64,000 bases of DNA. Source: Gavia stellata. Its lineage: Eukaryota > Chordata > Aves > Gaviiformes > Gaviidae. Positions 39,501 through 51,000 of the stretch are shown here, piece by piece. A model generated the notes under the pieces. It was given only the letters and a program-made list of their open reading frames with translations. It was not told the DNA's origin and did not search any database. Every line of letters begins with the position of its first letter. The first letter of the stretch is position 1. Both the position numbers and the translations under genes were made by a program. The DNA is taken from NCBI RefSeq assembly GCF_030936135.1, contig NC_082603.1, forward strand, positions 14,972,880-15,036,879, read 5' to 3'.

Positions 39501-42500
39501 AGATAAATATACTCTGCATATTCTGTGAATGGTTGGAAATCCTTATATTTGGAAAAATTGTGAAACCGTGATAAATAAATCAGAAGTCTTGGGACTTTGT
39601 GTTACTCTACTATTTGGTTTTTGCAGTCAGCCCAGTAATGACTTCAGATTTGTGTTTCAAGAGGATGATTTGGGTCAAATTCTAGAATTATCAAGGTGAC
39701 TTTTTTTGACTAGCGTGAAACAGAGAAATTCCATGAAAACTCCTATTACGGAGCAGAATACTTGTTACCTCATCTTTGCATTTTCAGTTGGAGTTACTGG
39801 AATGTGTTTGCTGAATTGGAATGCAGAATTATAAATCCAAAAGAAGAAAAGATGCTGCTGAAGAACTCCCCACCCCCCCTCCCACCCCCCCCTCCACTAG
39901 GCACTTTGTGTTATAAGGGTAGGGAACATCAGCAGACTGTTTTTTCACTCTTAAATAGTGGTTGGAAGAAAATACAATTGGAAATTAAGATTGTTTTATC
40001 CACAGTGTCAGAAAGGTGCTCTTTAGCTTCTCAGTGCCTTACTTTCCTGTTTACAGAATGAACAGATATTTTGGCATCTGGTGCTGAAATTTAGACTTTT
40101 TGTAATAATTCCTTGTCTTTTTTAAGAAGTAACAGTAAAGAATCATTCAGTATTGACTGAAATGCTTAAATTTTTAAAACTACATGCTTTGTCAAACAGA
40201 GCTTGTCAGAGAAGAGCCGAGAACTAGACAAACTGAAAAATGAATGGACATCATACACTACAGCTCTAACAAACACACACACACAGGAGCTGACAAATGA
40301 AAAGGAAAGAGCTCTCCAGGTATGACAACAAAAAAGAATTAACAATGTTCTTATATGGGAATAATTTCTTGGCTTAATTTTCAGATTCATTTAATAACTG
40401 CTGAGTTTCTTTGCTTCTCATAGGCACAAGCTCAGTACCAGCAACAGCATGAACAACAGAAAAAGGAATTAGAAAATCTGCATCAGAAAAGTATTCAACA
40501 GTTGCAGAACAGACTCTCAGAACTCGAGGTCATCAATAAAGATCTAACAGAAAGGAGATACAAAGGAGACTCCACAGTCCGAGAACTGAAAGCAAAGCTT
40601 TCTGGGATAGAAGATGTATGGCTTATTAATTTCCATAACCAAACTTAGTATTTTTAGAGCATTAACACTACCTGCCTATGCATGTAACAGAAAAATACAG
40701 CATATTAAGTTTATGCAGCTCCCCTTCATTCCACGTTATGCTTACTATTTAGATATATTTGTTTAAATTACTATTACAGGTTTTATTAAAAAAAAAAATA
40801 AAATTCCTTCCCAACATCCTAGGAATGTCAAAGAGCCAAGCAAGAAGTGCTGTCTCTGCGTCGGGAGAACACTACTCTGGATGCTGAATGTCATGAAAAA
40901 GAGAAACTCATTAATCAGCTACAGACACGGGTTGCTGTACTGGAACAAGAGATCAAAGATAAAGATCAGCTAGTTATTAGAACAAAAGAAGTATTAGATG
41001 CGACACAAGAACAAAAGGTTCCTTGAAGTTTCAAAATAATTTTCTCTAAAGCTCTGTAGAACCTTCTTAATTGCAGTCTCTATAGATTAGCAGCTGACCA
41101 GTTTATGAATACAGCAAGTAAGCTTTCAAATGTAGTTAAAGATTCTAAGTTATGGCATCAAAAGTATACTGAATTCAGTTTTACAAAGGTAGCTACTGTT
41201 TTAATATTGTGTCACTGGAGTAAAGTTAGTGGTACTTTTTGTACACAATAAAAATGGATTAATTGAGATCCTATGTAATTTGACTGAAAAGCAAGGGCTG
41301 AATTTCTTGTAAGGATTAGTTCTTAAAGAATTATTGAGGTTCTACTTGAAATCATAAGCAATGTCTATCGCGTATCTTTATTATAATATATTTTTAATAT
41401 TTTTTTAAAAGGCAATACTGGAAGAGAGTACAGAGAAAAAACAAAGTCATATTGAAAAACTAGAGACAACAATAAAGTCGCTGTCAGCTGAACTTCTTAA
41501 GGTTTGTTTGAACATGCTGTTATCCTTATGAAATGTCTTCCTTATTTTTAGGTGTTTATTTTGAGAATATCTGATTTATTTTTTTAATAGGCTAATGAAA
41601 TTATCAAGAAGTTACAAGGAGATTTGAAAACTCTAATGAGTAAATTAAAATTGAAAAATACAGTAACAATTCAACAGGAAAAACTATTGGCAGAAAAAGA
41701 AGAGAGACTTCAAAAAGAGCAGAGAGAACTGCAGGAGACGGGACAATCTCTTCGAATGAAAGAGCAGGAGGTATTGTGATAGGTTAACCCTCTGTCCTTT
41801 AAATGCTACTGTATGTAGTGTGTTGGTTTTTGTGTTTTTTAACTTATTTACAGCAATAAGGTCTTAAATCTTTCCATGAAATAGAAAGTACTCTTACTTA
41901 GTTAAAATGCTTATTTAAACATGTAATCAACTTTTCATTTTTTTCATGTTAAACTGATTTGTAAGAGCCAGCCATCCATATGGAAGAAAATTAAAATTGT
42001 ATTAAGAGTACAAAGCAATGTAATGGATGAATCGACATGCTTTAGAGGGCATATTAATGTGAAAGTTGGTGAAGGAGGCAAGAACAGGAACAGAGTGAAC
42101 TTCTTCCATTAAGTATATTGCCCTGCTTAGAGTCCTTGCATTATTTAATCATAGAAAAATTAAGGTCGGAAAGGTTTCTGACTGTCATCTTGTTGAAACT
42201 CTACCTAAAAGTAGGACTTACTATAAAATAATTATCGTATTGCTTTTGTAAAAAACTGAGTTCAAACTTCTTTAAATAATTTTAGAACAACTTCATAGAT
42301 CTTTTTTATTTATTTATATTTTTTCTTCAGTTTGTAATTAGGTGTTATAATTATTATGGGAATATTGCAGGTTTGCAAGCTACAAGAACAGCTAGAAACT
42401 ACAATACAAAAACTAGAAGAAAGTAAGCAGTTACTGAAAACCAATGAAAATGGTAGGTTTATATCATTTCATTTCTCCCTCCTTAAAAATGACATCGTGA

Positions 42501-45117
42501 TCTAGTTGCTACTGAAAATTAATGGAAGCAACTACATTGCTTTATCTGTGTTCTGTTTTTTGTAAAGAGCTGTGATTATTGTCTTTTATGGAAAATAAGC
42601 TTCTGTCTGTACTGGGTATGCAACAACCTAGAGCTGCAAGTAGAAAAGACTTCCTTTGCAGTTGGCACGTGTGGTTGCTTGGGGTAGTGTGTGTATGGGG
42701 GGCTAACTCTAGAGGGAGGAACAGAATGGCATGCAGGGGTGGAGAAAGCGTGAACAAAACGGCTTTTCATGAGACTAGGACTTGTAGTGATGCTTGAGCT
42801 TAAGGAGGAAGAATAGCCCACAAAGCTGTCACTTGTTTTGAGGAAGGGCTACTTGCTGTTTGAAACAGCTTGTAAGAGGTAGGAAGTGAGCTTGACCTTT
42901 TTCTTCTCTCTTCAGTAATCACATGGTTAAACAAACAGATGAATGAAATTCAGATGGCAAAGAAGCTAGAGACTTCTGCCAGTACACATGGTGGTGTTAG
43001 GACTGCCATTTCACCTCATGGCATGGTAAGATACAACTATATGGTTATGATGCAGTCGCTACTTCCTGAAATGTATGGCCTTAAAAGCAAAAAAAAAAAA
43101 AAAAAAGTGTTTTCATCTTCTTTGGCCCCTATAGTTTTGGATGGGTGTGTGGTTTTTTGGGGGGTTTTTTTGTTTAGGTTTTTTTTTTAGTAACGTAATA
43201 CCCTGTTGGGTGCTACTTGATGCTCAGGCCTTCTAAGTAAGAATTTTCTAAGGTCTCATTTATTAAAATGCAAACAACACAAAATTATCTTGGAAAGGAT
43301 GAAGGGGAAAAAAAGAAGGCATTTTTGTGTTGTGAGGTTAACTTACATACTAATTATCTTTGTGTAGGTTGAATACTCATTACTAATATTTAGAAAGATG
43401 AAAATAAGGGGTAATAAACATTACCTACTATCTTAAATACCATAGCTTATTGGTTCTTACTCTTTGTTGTCCCTGTGTGTACAGATGTCTGTTGTCACCT
43501 AGTTGATTGATGAGCTGCTTATTCAGTAGTGGCAAGGCATATTCATGCAAAGAGGTCTCTGATGTGTAGCTAGATACATTTAATATATGAATTAGTTACA
43601 GGGTGTGTAGCTTATAATTATTAGGTAAGAGTGTAACTTTTAAAAAAGTTACAAGTTTTCCCTAAGAATGTGACTCTTGGAAAAAAGGATGTTTTCTTCT
43701 CATCAGGAAGACTCGAGTAAGCGTTAGCTTTGTAATTGTGGTTAGTTGTTAATTTTGGAATTTTGAATCTCTACAAACAATTACTTCAAGAATTGCTTTT
43801 CTCCTTTATGGATGTATTCTATTTCTCTTACAGCCTGACCGACCATCCTTTCCCAGCTCAGGAATCAATCATCCCATTTCTCCTCTGTATGCCTTCCAGC
43901 ACTTTCTGGAACCAGCACACAACAACGTTAATTCACAATGTCCAGTACCAAAGGCAGGCACTTTGATATTTTACACTATCACATTCTTAACCGAACAGAA
44001 GAGTCAAAGCTTAATGTTTTGAATATTTTTCAAAATGCATAAACATTTACTGTATGTCCTAGTACTCTTAAACTTCCTGCCTGGAACATTATCACTATTA
44101 GTACTAGGTAATGCTTGCTTTTAGATTGCTTATTCTTGCCTGCTTTGCTGCACAGAAGTGCTATGCAAGGTATAGGAACATTTGTTCCTGGGAAGCTCAC
44201 TCTCCCAATACACTTACTGGTGGACCATCCTATCTGGAGTAGCTGTCTTTAACCTGCAACTCTTCTGTTTTCTGCAGATTCAGTTTAACACACAGCTTTC
44301 TAAGATGAATCGATGTTCAGATATTCAGACAGTGACTGCAACTAGTCATCCAGCAAATAAGGAGAAGTAAGTGTCATCTATAGCATTTTTAGTGTTTGTT
44401 TTTTATTATTTTTTATACAGCCATTTGTCTTCTCTGTGTGTCTGGAACTGAGCAAAACGTTTCCAGTACCAAGCTAGTTCTGTGATCTGCCTTTCTGCAT
44501 CAACATGTTAATGAATTTTAAGTTGTGGCAGACTTAATTGGTCACTACTGGTTTGTAGATAACTAATGAAGAGCCATGCTTTCGGGAGTGGGTCCCAAGG
44601 AACAAGTTTGTTGTCCCTCCTGGTGACAGATCTAAGGCTATCAGGTGATGGGTCAGTCAAAAAATTAGTTCTAGACTGTTCTTAACCTACTCAGTGATGG
44701 TTTACCTTTAAATGATAAAGTTCACAGGAAGGCAGTAGTTCCACTTCAAGTTAAGATTCTTCTGAATGAGTTGGTATCCACACTTGTTGACAATGCACTG
44801 CTAACTAACTACATTTGTTTCAAATTTTAATTAGCCTTTTTATTTCTAGTGGTGATAATTTGGGGCTGGAATCAAAGTATTTCAAGAAGAAAGATGACAG
44901 CATTCCTTTACGAGGGCTTAGTCAAAATACACTTAACTCAGGTATGTATGGAAATAGTAAACCAAGACCTTATTTGAAATGTACTTTAATAGTTATGGTT
45001 CTATGAACAGTATCTTGTTTCTGCTGTTTTACAGAGTATCTGAAACCGTACTTACCAAAAGCCCAACTGTCACCAAAAGCTGTAGTAACACCAGCCTCAG
45101 CTTATTTTCCTGGATAG
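33496..45117 (+). CDS. SASS6: Spindle assembly abnormal protein 6 homolog (centriole cartwheel protein)
   Basis: SAS-6 homodimers assemble into the nine-fold cartwheel that templates new centrioles. There are seventeen exons: 33496-33563, 34823-34883, 35728-35807, 36969-37073, 38009-38180, 39131-39208, 40200-40319, 40424-40615, 40823-41017, 41412-41501, 41591-41770, 42371-42452, 42916-43025, 43834-43953, 44278-44366, 44850-44941 and 45035-45117. These total 1,917 nt or 638 aa (human 657). The globular head (about 1-160) contains the PISA region ([21 protein letters not shown]) and F132, equivalent to human F131 of the head-head contact needed for ring formation. Residues about 163-480 form the coiled-coil rod. 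The remainder is a divergent, Ser/Pro-rich tail that keeps the conserved [10 protein letters not shown] and AYFPG blocks. Exon 14 most likely uses a GC donor at 43954, and exon 9 a weak GTTCCT donor. Confidence 0.96.
33564..34822 (+). other. SASS6 intron 1
   Basis: The first 700 bp are CpG-island DNA with a G-rich cluster at about 33870-33905. The rest is AT-rich and unremarkable. The open frames here show no family resemblance. Confidence 0.65.
35293..35592. repeat. Possible 300-bp element with 13-bp terminal inverted repeats
   Basis: TTCAGAAGGTGGT at 35293-35305 is matched perfectly by its reverse complement ACCACCTTCTGAA at 35580-35592, bounding exactly 300 bp in SASS6 intron 2. The arrangement resembles a MITE-type non-autonomous DNA transposon. 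I see no clear target-site duplication and recognise no family. One such pair is not far from chance expectation over 64 kb. Confidence 0.3.
36325..36412. repeat. GT/T-rich low-complexity tract
   Basis: Runs of T, GGTT and GGTGGTGGTG make up a simple-sequence stretch in SASS6 intron 3. A similar G/T-rich tract occurs at about 43137-43190 in intron 13. Confidence 0.8.
39868..39892 (-). repeat. C-rich tract; strong G-quadruplex motif on the minus strand
   Basis: The pattern on the plus strand is C4-A-C7-T-C3-A-C8. On the minus strand that is four G-runs of at least three separated by single-nucleotide loops, the most stable class of quadruplex motif. It lies in SASS6 intron 6, about 300 bp before exon 7. 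The G-rich strand is the transcription template. Confidence 0.85.
42145..42230 (-). mobile_element. Degraded CR1 LINE 3'-end fragment
   Basis: AATCATAGAAAAATTAAGGT, then CGGAAAGG and later ATCTTGTTGAAAC, follows the reverse-complemented CR1 3' end (AATCATAGAATCATTAAGGT type) with many substitutions. It is an old fragment in SASS6 intron 11. Confidence 0.65.
43954..44277 (+). other. SASS6 intron 14, probable GC-AG intron
   Basis: The preceding exon encodes a segment ending CPVPK, aligning with the human segment ending GTK before the VQFN/IQFN block. The matching boundary reads CCAAAG|GCAGGC, a GC donor. The acceptor TTTTCTGCAG is ordinary. A GT alternative (TGTCCA|GTACCA at 43945) is also in phase but has a very poor consensus and would drop three residues. 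Confidence 0.6.
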
Positions 45118-46955
45118 CAGACAGGATTCTTAAAGTAAGAGCCCTCTTTTAACCATTTGGGGGATTTTTGGATGTCCTGCATTAATGTATTCTAAAGTAT
45201 CAATGTGAACTGACATAATTTTAGAAGTCTGAATCTATTTTCTTTTGAGAAAGGTATCTTGACTGACTTGGATGACTTCTCAGGATACTTAAGCCTAAAG
45301 AAAAGCTAAAGCTTTAAGCAGTCTCAGCCTTAGTGGGAACAGGGGCTGTACAGAATTTTCTCTTAAAGTCTTCAAGTCTTCCTAAAAACCCACTTAAATA
45401 AGTGCACTGACTTTTTTTGTTATAGGAATTGACAGGGGTGGCTCTGTAAGACAAAGCATACACTGTAGCATTCTCTGAGAGGGAACATTTCTCTATGAAT
45501 ACTTTTATTGACTTCTTTCAGAGAAAGGAAAGAATGATGCTGTCAATTTTAATAGTTGTCAAGCTTTAAGTTAGCATGACTGCCTCATTAATATTCCCTT
45601 TACAGTTTTAATTTTGAAAACTTGCTTAATTTTGCAGCCAGCTTATTTGAATTGCATATAAACTTACAAATACATTTACTATTAAAGAAGATGCTAAATT
45701 ATTTCACTGAAGGTCTAAAATTATAATTTAAAATTCTCGCTCTTGGTTACCCTAACTTTTCTATTTATCAGTATTCTATTCCACAGGCCACACTGTACAT
45801 AAAACATTGCAAGGTGAAATAGCTCAACAGTTAACTGTTGAAAGTATCACAACATCTAAAAGCTACTTTATTTTTACTAATTGTACTTTACAACTGTAAG
45901 ACTGCATGGAAATTTAAGATACTCTAACACTCAAGTTTAGGTGGACTGAGTCTGCTCAGCTTGTTTTACTACCTGGGTTCAAATGCTGGCATCATGCAAT
46001 AACTTAATTCTGTGCCAACAAAGAACGGGCATGCAAGTATTTGTAACATACAGAACATACTTTTTCTAACAACTATTTACATACTTTTGTTGTTTAAAAT
46101 ATTTTGTACTTTTTACCTTAGTTATTTAAGTGCATCCAGATGACTGTAAATTTACAAGTGGTTTGTTTTGCAGTGCAAAATGTATATATTTTTATAAATC
46201 AGCACCATGTTAATGTATATTCACTTGTTCTGGCATGTGTAAGTTTCAATGGAAATATTAAATGGTTTTTATCAAAAACTCTGATTAGTAATGTTTTAAG
46301 AGTACTAAACCACCATCTCCACTGTACTGAAATGCCCAGATGAGGTAAGTGCCAGAATGGTACTATTTTATTCACCTTACCTTTTTCTGGAGTTTTCTTC
46401 CCACCTTACTCCTTTCCCCATGCAAGGCAGTGCTACTGGACCAACACTATGATGCATGTACAATCCCCAGATGGCAGCCACTCCAGTCTAAGGTCTGTGC
46501 TTATGCTACTATTTCTAGTTAAAGCTTTACTGGGTGTAAATTAATGCTAACTTGGTCTATTTTGCTTGAAGTATATAGAAGCTGCTATCAAACAGGAAGC
46601 ATAATTAAAATGTGGTAGCTTTCTAGATCTCCCAGTCCTGTTCAAATCTAAAATGAAACAAAACTGTAGCAGGCCTGGAACGACTAACACCATTGCAGCA
46701 CAGGGGAGGCAGAAACTGCAGTGTACTGAAGGGTGACTTGTGTCTTGTAGTCTGCATCTATCGCAGTCCTGTTCCATCAGATCCCCAAGGAAACAAGCAG
46801 GTAGCCTTACCTAACAGATAAAACAGTGGTGGACCTGTACTCCAGACTTTTCCTCTCCCCTGCTGAAGGACAACACACATACATGCACTATAGAACTTCA
46901 ATTAAGGCTTTAAGAGACATTAACAATTATTTAAAAATTCATTAAAATATTCAAC
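45118..46955 (+). other. SASS6 3' UTR and gap to the MFSD14A 3' end
   Basis: AT-rich sequence after the SASS6 stop. It has no canonical AATAAA on the plus strand, so an ATTAAA variant near 45680 or 46257 is the likely signal. About 700 bp then separate that from the MFSD14A poly(A) region. I see no gene or repeat in it. Confidence 0.6.
46257..46262 (+). terminator. Candidate SASS6 poly(A) signal (ATTAAA)
   Basis: ATTAAA is the commonest AATAAA variant. It is placed about 1.14 kb after the stop, with a GT/T-rich stretch shortly downstream. An earlier ATTAAA near 45680 is the alternative. Confidence 0.4.
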
Positions 46956-46985
46956 TTTATTAACAGTATATTTACATATTTTATT
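46956..46985 (-). terminator. MFSD14A poly(A) signals (minus strand)
   Basis: Two TTTATT copies (46956-46961 and 46980-46985) read AATAAA on the minus strand, about 1.1 kb after the MFSD14A stop. They are spaced closely enough to serve one cleavage region near 46940. This convergent end does not overlap the likely SASS6 end. Confidence 0.55.
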
Positions 46986-48047
46986 TCCTGCTCTGGGTCA
47001 ACCATGGTGAATGTTCAAAGGTAAAAAAGCATTAAGCAATAACCACAAGATGAAAACATTTTAAACCTATACAATACTTTATACACAAATTTATACAAAG
47101 GAACACTTAAATAATACAACCGGACACAAAAATATACACTTTTAGAGAAATTCACATCAGTAATTGTATAAAGCTCTCTTCTGTACTAAGGGTCCTGAAA
47201 ATTTAGGACTAAAACATTAGCTCTGTAATGCAAAAGGATTATTGTGACTGACAGTCCTCAAAGGCCACTATATAGCACACGGACATATTCAAGGCTATCA
47301 GCTTATATTTCAGTCTGTGTATTCAAGTTTTGAGGTCCTTTATGATTATGCAGTGGTATCATAAACGGTACTTAAGAAAGCAGAGTTTTAGAGCCAATAT
47401 TAAAATCCGTAGGCTCAAAACACCCACTTAATATTTAAACAAGTGTTTGATACTACCGCTTATTCAAAAATAGAAAGATTAAATGCACTTACATAAAAAT
47501 AACTTTTACTGGTCAGCAAGCGTGCTCGTGTGATTTTTATATTAGTACTAACTTAAAAACCTGCATATGACTTGGAAAATAAATGATACTAACTCACCTT
47601 CTCTATACTTGAGTACATTTACATTAAGGCTTTGAATCATCTGACCCAAGATTTTACAACATTAAAATGAATGGGTCCTCATGGATGCTAGTATGTCTCA
47701 TTGAGACTTAGCATGATGAGAATTAAAGCTCACCACCTTAAGGAAACAGAAGGACACATGCTCATGCCTTGACTATTCTTTTTTGTCTCTGAACTAGAAG
47801 GTAAAGTTTAGTAGTAACAGTATTTCATGGCAAGAGACAAATACGTAACAGTTTGTTTGTAAAAGCAAATTATTAATTCAATGGCAACATCTTTGGAGAA
47901 ACTTTTTTTTTTTTAATTCCTACAACTTTCATGCAGAAAGATACTTCTTAAGATTACCTTAAGAAATTACTTTTTTGATGGAATTGGAATGTGTATCCCA
48001 AACTGCTGATGAAAAAAGAAAGTCTAAAAGATCTTCCTTGGCTTTTG
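46986..48047 (-). other. MFSD14A 3' UTR
   Basis: Sequence between the MFSD14A stop codon and its paired AATAAA signals; AT-rich, no repeat element recognised, and presumed to be contiguous terminal-exon UTR. Confidence 0.65.
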
Positions 48048-51000
48048 TCATACATTTGTATCTTGCAATAATGGTTCTTTAGCTTCACCAGGAGCTTGTG
48101 GACTGTGGGGATGGCCATGGCTGCCACAGTGTTTCTTCCAGTTGCTGGATCGTACGTTTAGGTTCGTGTGTTCAGGAATAAACAAGGCAACAAGTAGTGC
48201 CAACAGCACAGAGCATGCTCCAAATAAGAATGGGGGTCCAGGAATTATAGAATTCTGAAAACAACAACAGTAACACCACAAAGTATTAATGAACCTTTAG
48301 ACACATGTTAACAGACTACAATTGCTAATTACACAAATTTCAGGACAGGGAAGAACTTTTTCTTGCTCCACTAGCCAATACAGTATTTGTCCCCATGTGG
48401 AGTCTTAGAAGAAAAGGGGAAAGAATGTTATGGCCTAAGACTTAGGAGAGGGAGCATATGGTGCCAACTTCCTTTTCTAGTGCAAGTTCTTGCTGCTGAG
48501 TTTTCTCCACAAATTAGTATCTATTAGGAACTAAATAATCTTTTAACCAAGCTCTGCATTTTAAGGACAACAAAACAAAAACGTACAACATCATGTGAAA
48601 GGTAAATATAATGTCAGGGAGAGAAGAGGGGGATGCTGTAGTTATTAGTGCATCCTTCCCTCAATCTGTTCTCTTTACAAGGGTCATCAGTTGCTGTATC
48701 TCTTTGAAAGTTAAACTAAACCATACCATCTAGTTAAAAACAAACAAACAGAGCAACAACCCCCCAAAAGTGATTTCAGAACCTCTTTTTACATGCTTCA
48801 TTTACAGTTCGCGTAACAAAATGTAATAGAGCATCATACTCAAAAACTGGTGGGCACCTGATCCCTTCCTAATTTCTTTTCTTTTGAATTAATAAGTAAA
48901 AGAAGAATACCTGTTGTAAATGGTATTGTGTGACCATGCTACCTCCTGATGGCGATTCAGGCATGGGGAGTTCATTCAGTTCAACATGAAATATATAGAA
49001 TATAAAACCATACAGTGCTGGGCCCAAACCATTACACAGTCCTCGAATTCCTGTTATCATCCCTTGAACAACACCTGGGAAAAGTAAAATACACTGTTAT
49101 CTATCTATCTATCTTTATACATACATAATTAACTATTTTTAATGGATTATGAACAACAGATCAGTAAGACTTTATCACTTCACCTTCAAACTGATGCAAG
49201 CAGGAAAGCTGCTCTAAATGGTGTTGCACTAATGGTGTTGCACTATGGGTAGCAATAAGCAAGGAGTGCAGAAAAATTGTCATTATAGCGCATTCCAGTT
49301 TTTTTTTTTTCCATCTCCCCATAGGCACAGAGTAGCACTTCCCATGCTGTATGTTGTCCCTCTGTGCCAGAAGGATGTGATAGGCATTTATTACAATTTC
49401 CAAGTAACTTGGATTTTAACATCGTGTGGTATATGGGCTACTCTGTGCCCAGATTCAGGCTGACTGACTAGCGCTATTATGACACCCTGACATGTCTGTC
49501 TTCACAGTATTCTTTGATTAGAATTCAAAGTATTAGGACAAAACCTACCCTGCTGGTCAGCATCAGCAGTTCGTGAAACCAGTGCACTTACAGCTGGGAA
49601 AGTAATACTGGACATGGCTGCAACAGCTCCAGCTGCCCACATCATCCTGCAAAGAATACAGACTCACAGTAACTGTTCTGCATGGCCGGCGTTCTGCATT
49701 TGGAGCATATACATATATATGCGTGTATATATACATGTACACACACTTAAGTGTCTTGTCTCCCTTGGATAAAAGATAAAATGCAGAAAAATACTGTCTC
49801 ATTCAGATATTAAAATGAAATTTACATACCATGGCTCTGATCCAAAGCCATACCACGCAAGTTGTAGTATTTGAAATCCTAGGCCCAGTAGGATCGTGTT
49901 TTTATTTCCAATGGACCTCATAAGTAAACTCAAAACTATTGTCTGTCAGAAAGGGGAAAAAAGTTTAAAAAAAAAATCAAACAAAAATAATGTTTTATTC
50001 TAAATGTTAAATGCATGCAGATAAATAAATTAATCTTAAAAAGCCAAGTAAAATTCTCTAAAAGCAGTATTTGCCAAGTATTCAGGAGCCTCTACCAAAA
50101 AACCCTGATCATTTAGCAAGTAATATGAACAAACTGTCACCCCTTCTTTGATGCACAAAGGGTTTAGTCTTCCCAACAAAATACACTTTGGATATTTATG
50201 AACCAAACCGTGGTGGGCAAGCTGTTTTGTCATCTAAGTTAGAGTGTTAACCAATTGTTAACCAATTGACTTAGAGAAACAGCTACAGAAAAGGTGAGTC
50301 ACCTTTCCGGAACTGCAGTGTTACGGAAGTTCTCCACAGTGCTCTTTCAGCAGTACCAAATCAATGAAATACATAGCAGTGGCTCACCTGTGCAATAATG
50401 GAAAGAATCCCAAGGACTGCTATAAATGCTGCAACACTTTCAGATGAAAATCCCATTATCTATATTAAAAAAAGGCAATTTGATTATTAACTGTAGACCA
50501 TGTATCATGATGTCACAAACATCTGTGGGGGAAACACACAATGCAGAAGAAAAAAATGTTGTGGGGTGGTTTTTTTTTTTTTTTCATTAAATCAAGCAAG
50601 TATACAAAAAGGGTCTTAGAAAACAAGTAGAATAAAAAGAACAGTTTAACATAGTGAACCTCGTAGTCTAAGAATAATGCAAATTATTACAAAATACGAG
50701 AAACTGATTTCTAATGCATTCATCTCTCTCCCCTCTTTTTGTCTCTCTAAGTAGAGACAAAAACAGAACAGCAAGAGGACTTAAATCAGCTGCAGGATCT
50801 ATAGTTATCTATATGTTCTGTGTTCATTCAGTAATACTGAAAACTTCCCTACAAATTTACTTTTGTTCAAATCCATATCAAAATGGTAAGTTACCTGTCT
50901 GAGGTATAGGAAGAAGCTGGAATATTGACCTGCCTCTGGGAGGTAGGAAAGAAAGACTGTTATGCAGATTAGCAGCACAACTGAGTCCTGGCCGACTTTC

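Noticed and set aside
45965-45985. GGTTCAAATGC resembling a tRNA T-loop (B box)
   Set aside because: No matching acceptor or D-arm upstream, so not a tRNA or a tRNA-derived SINE.
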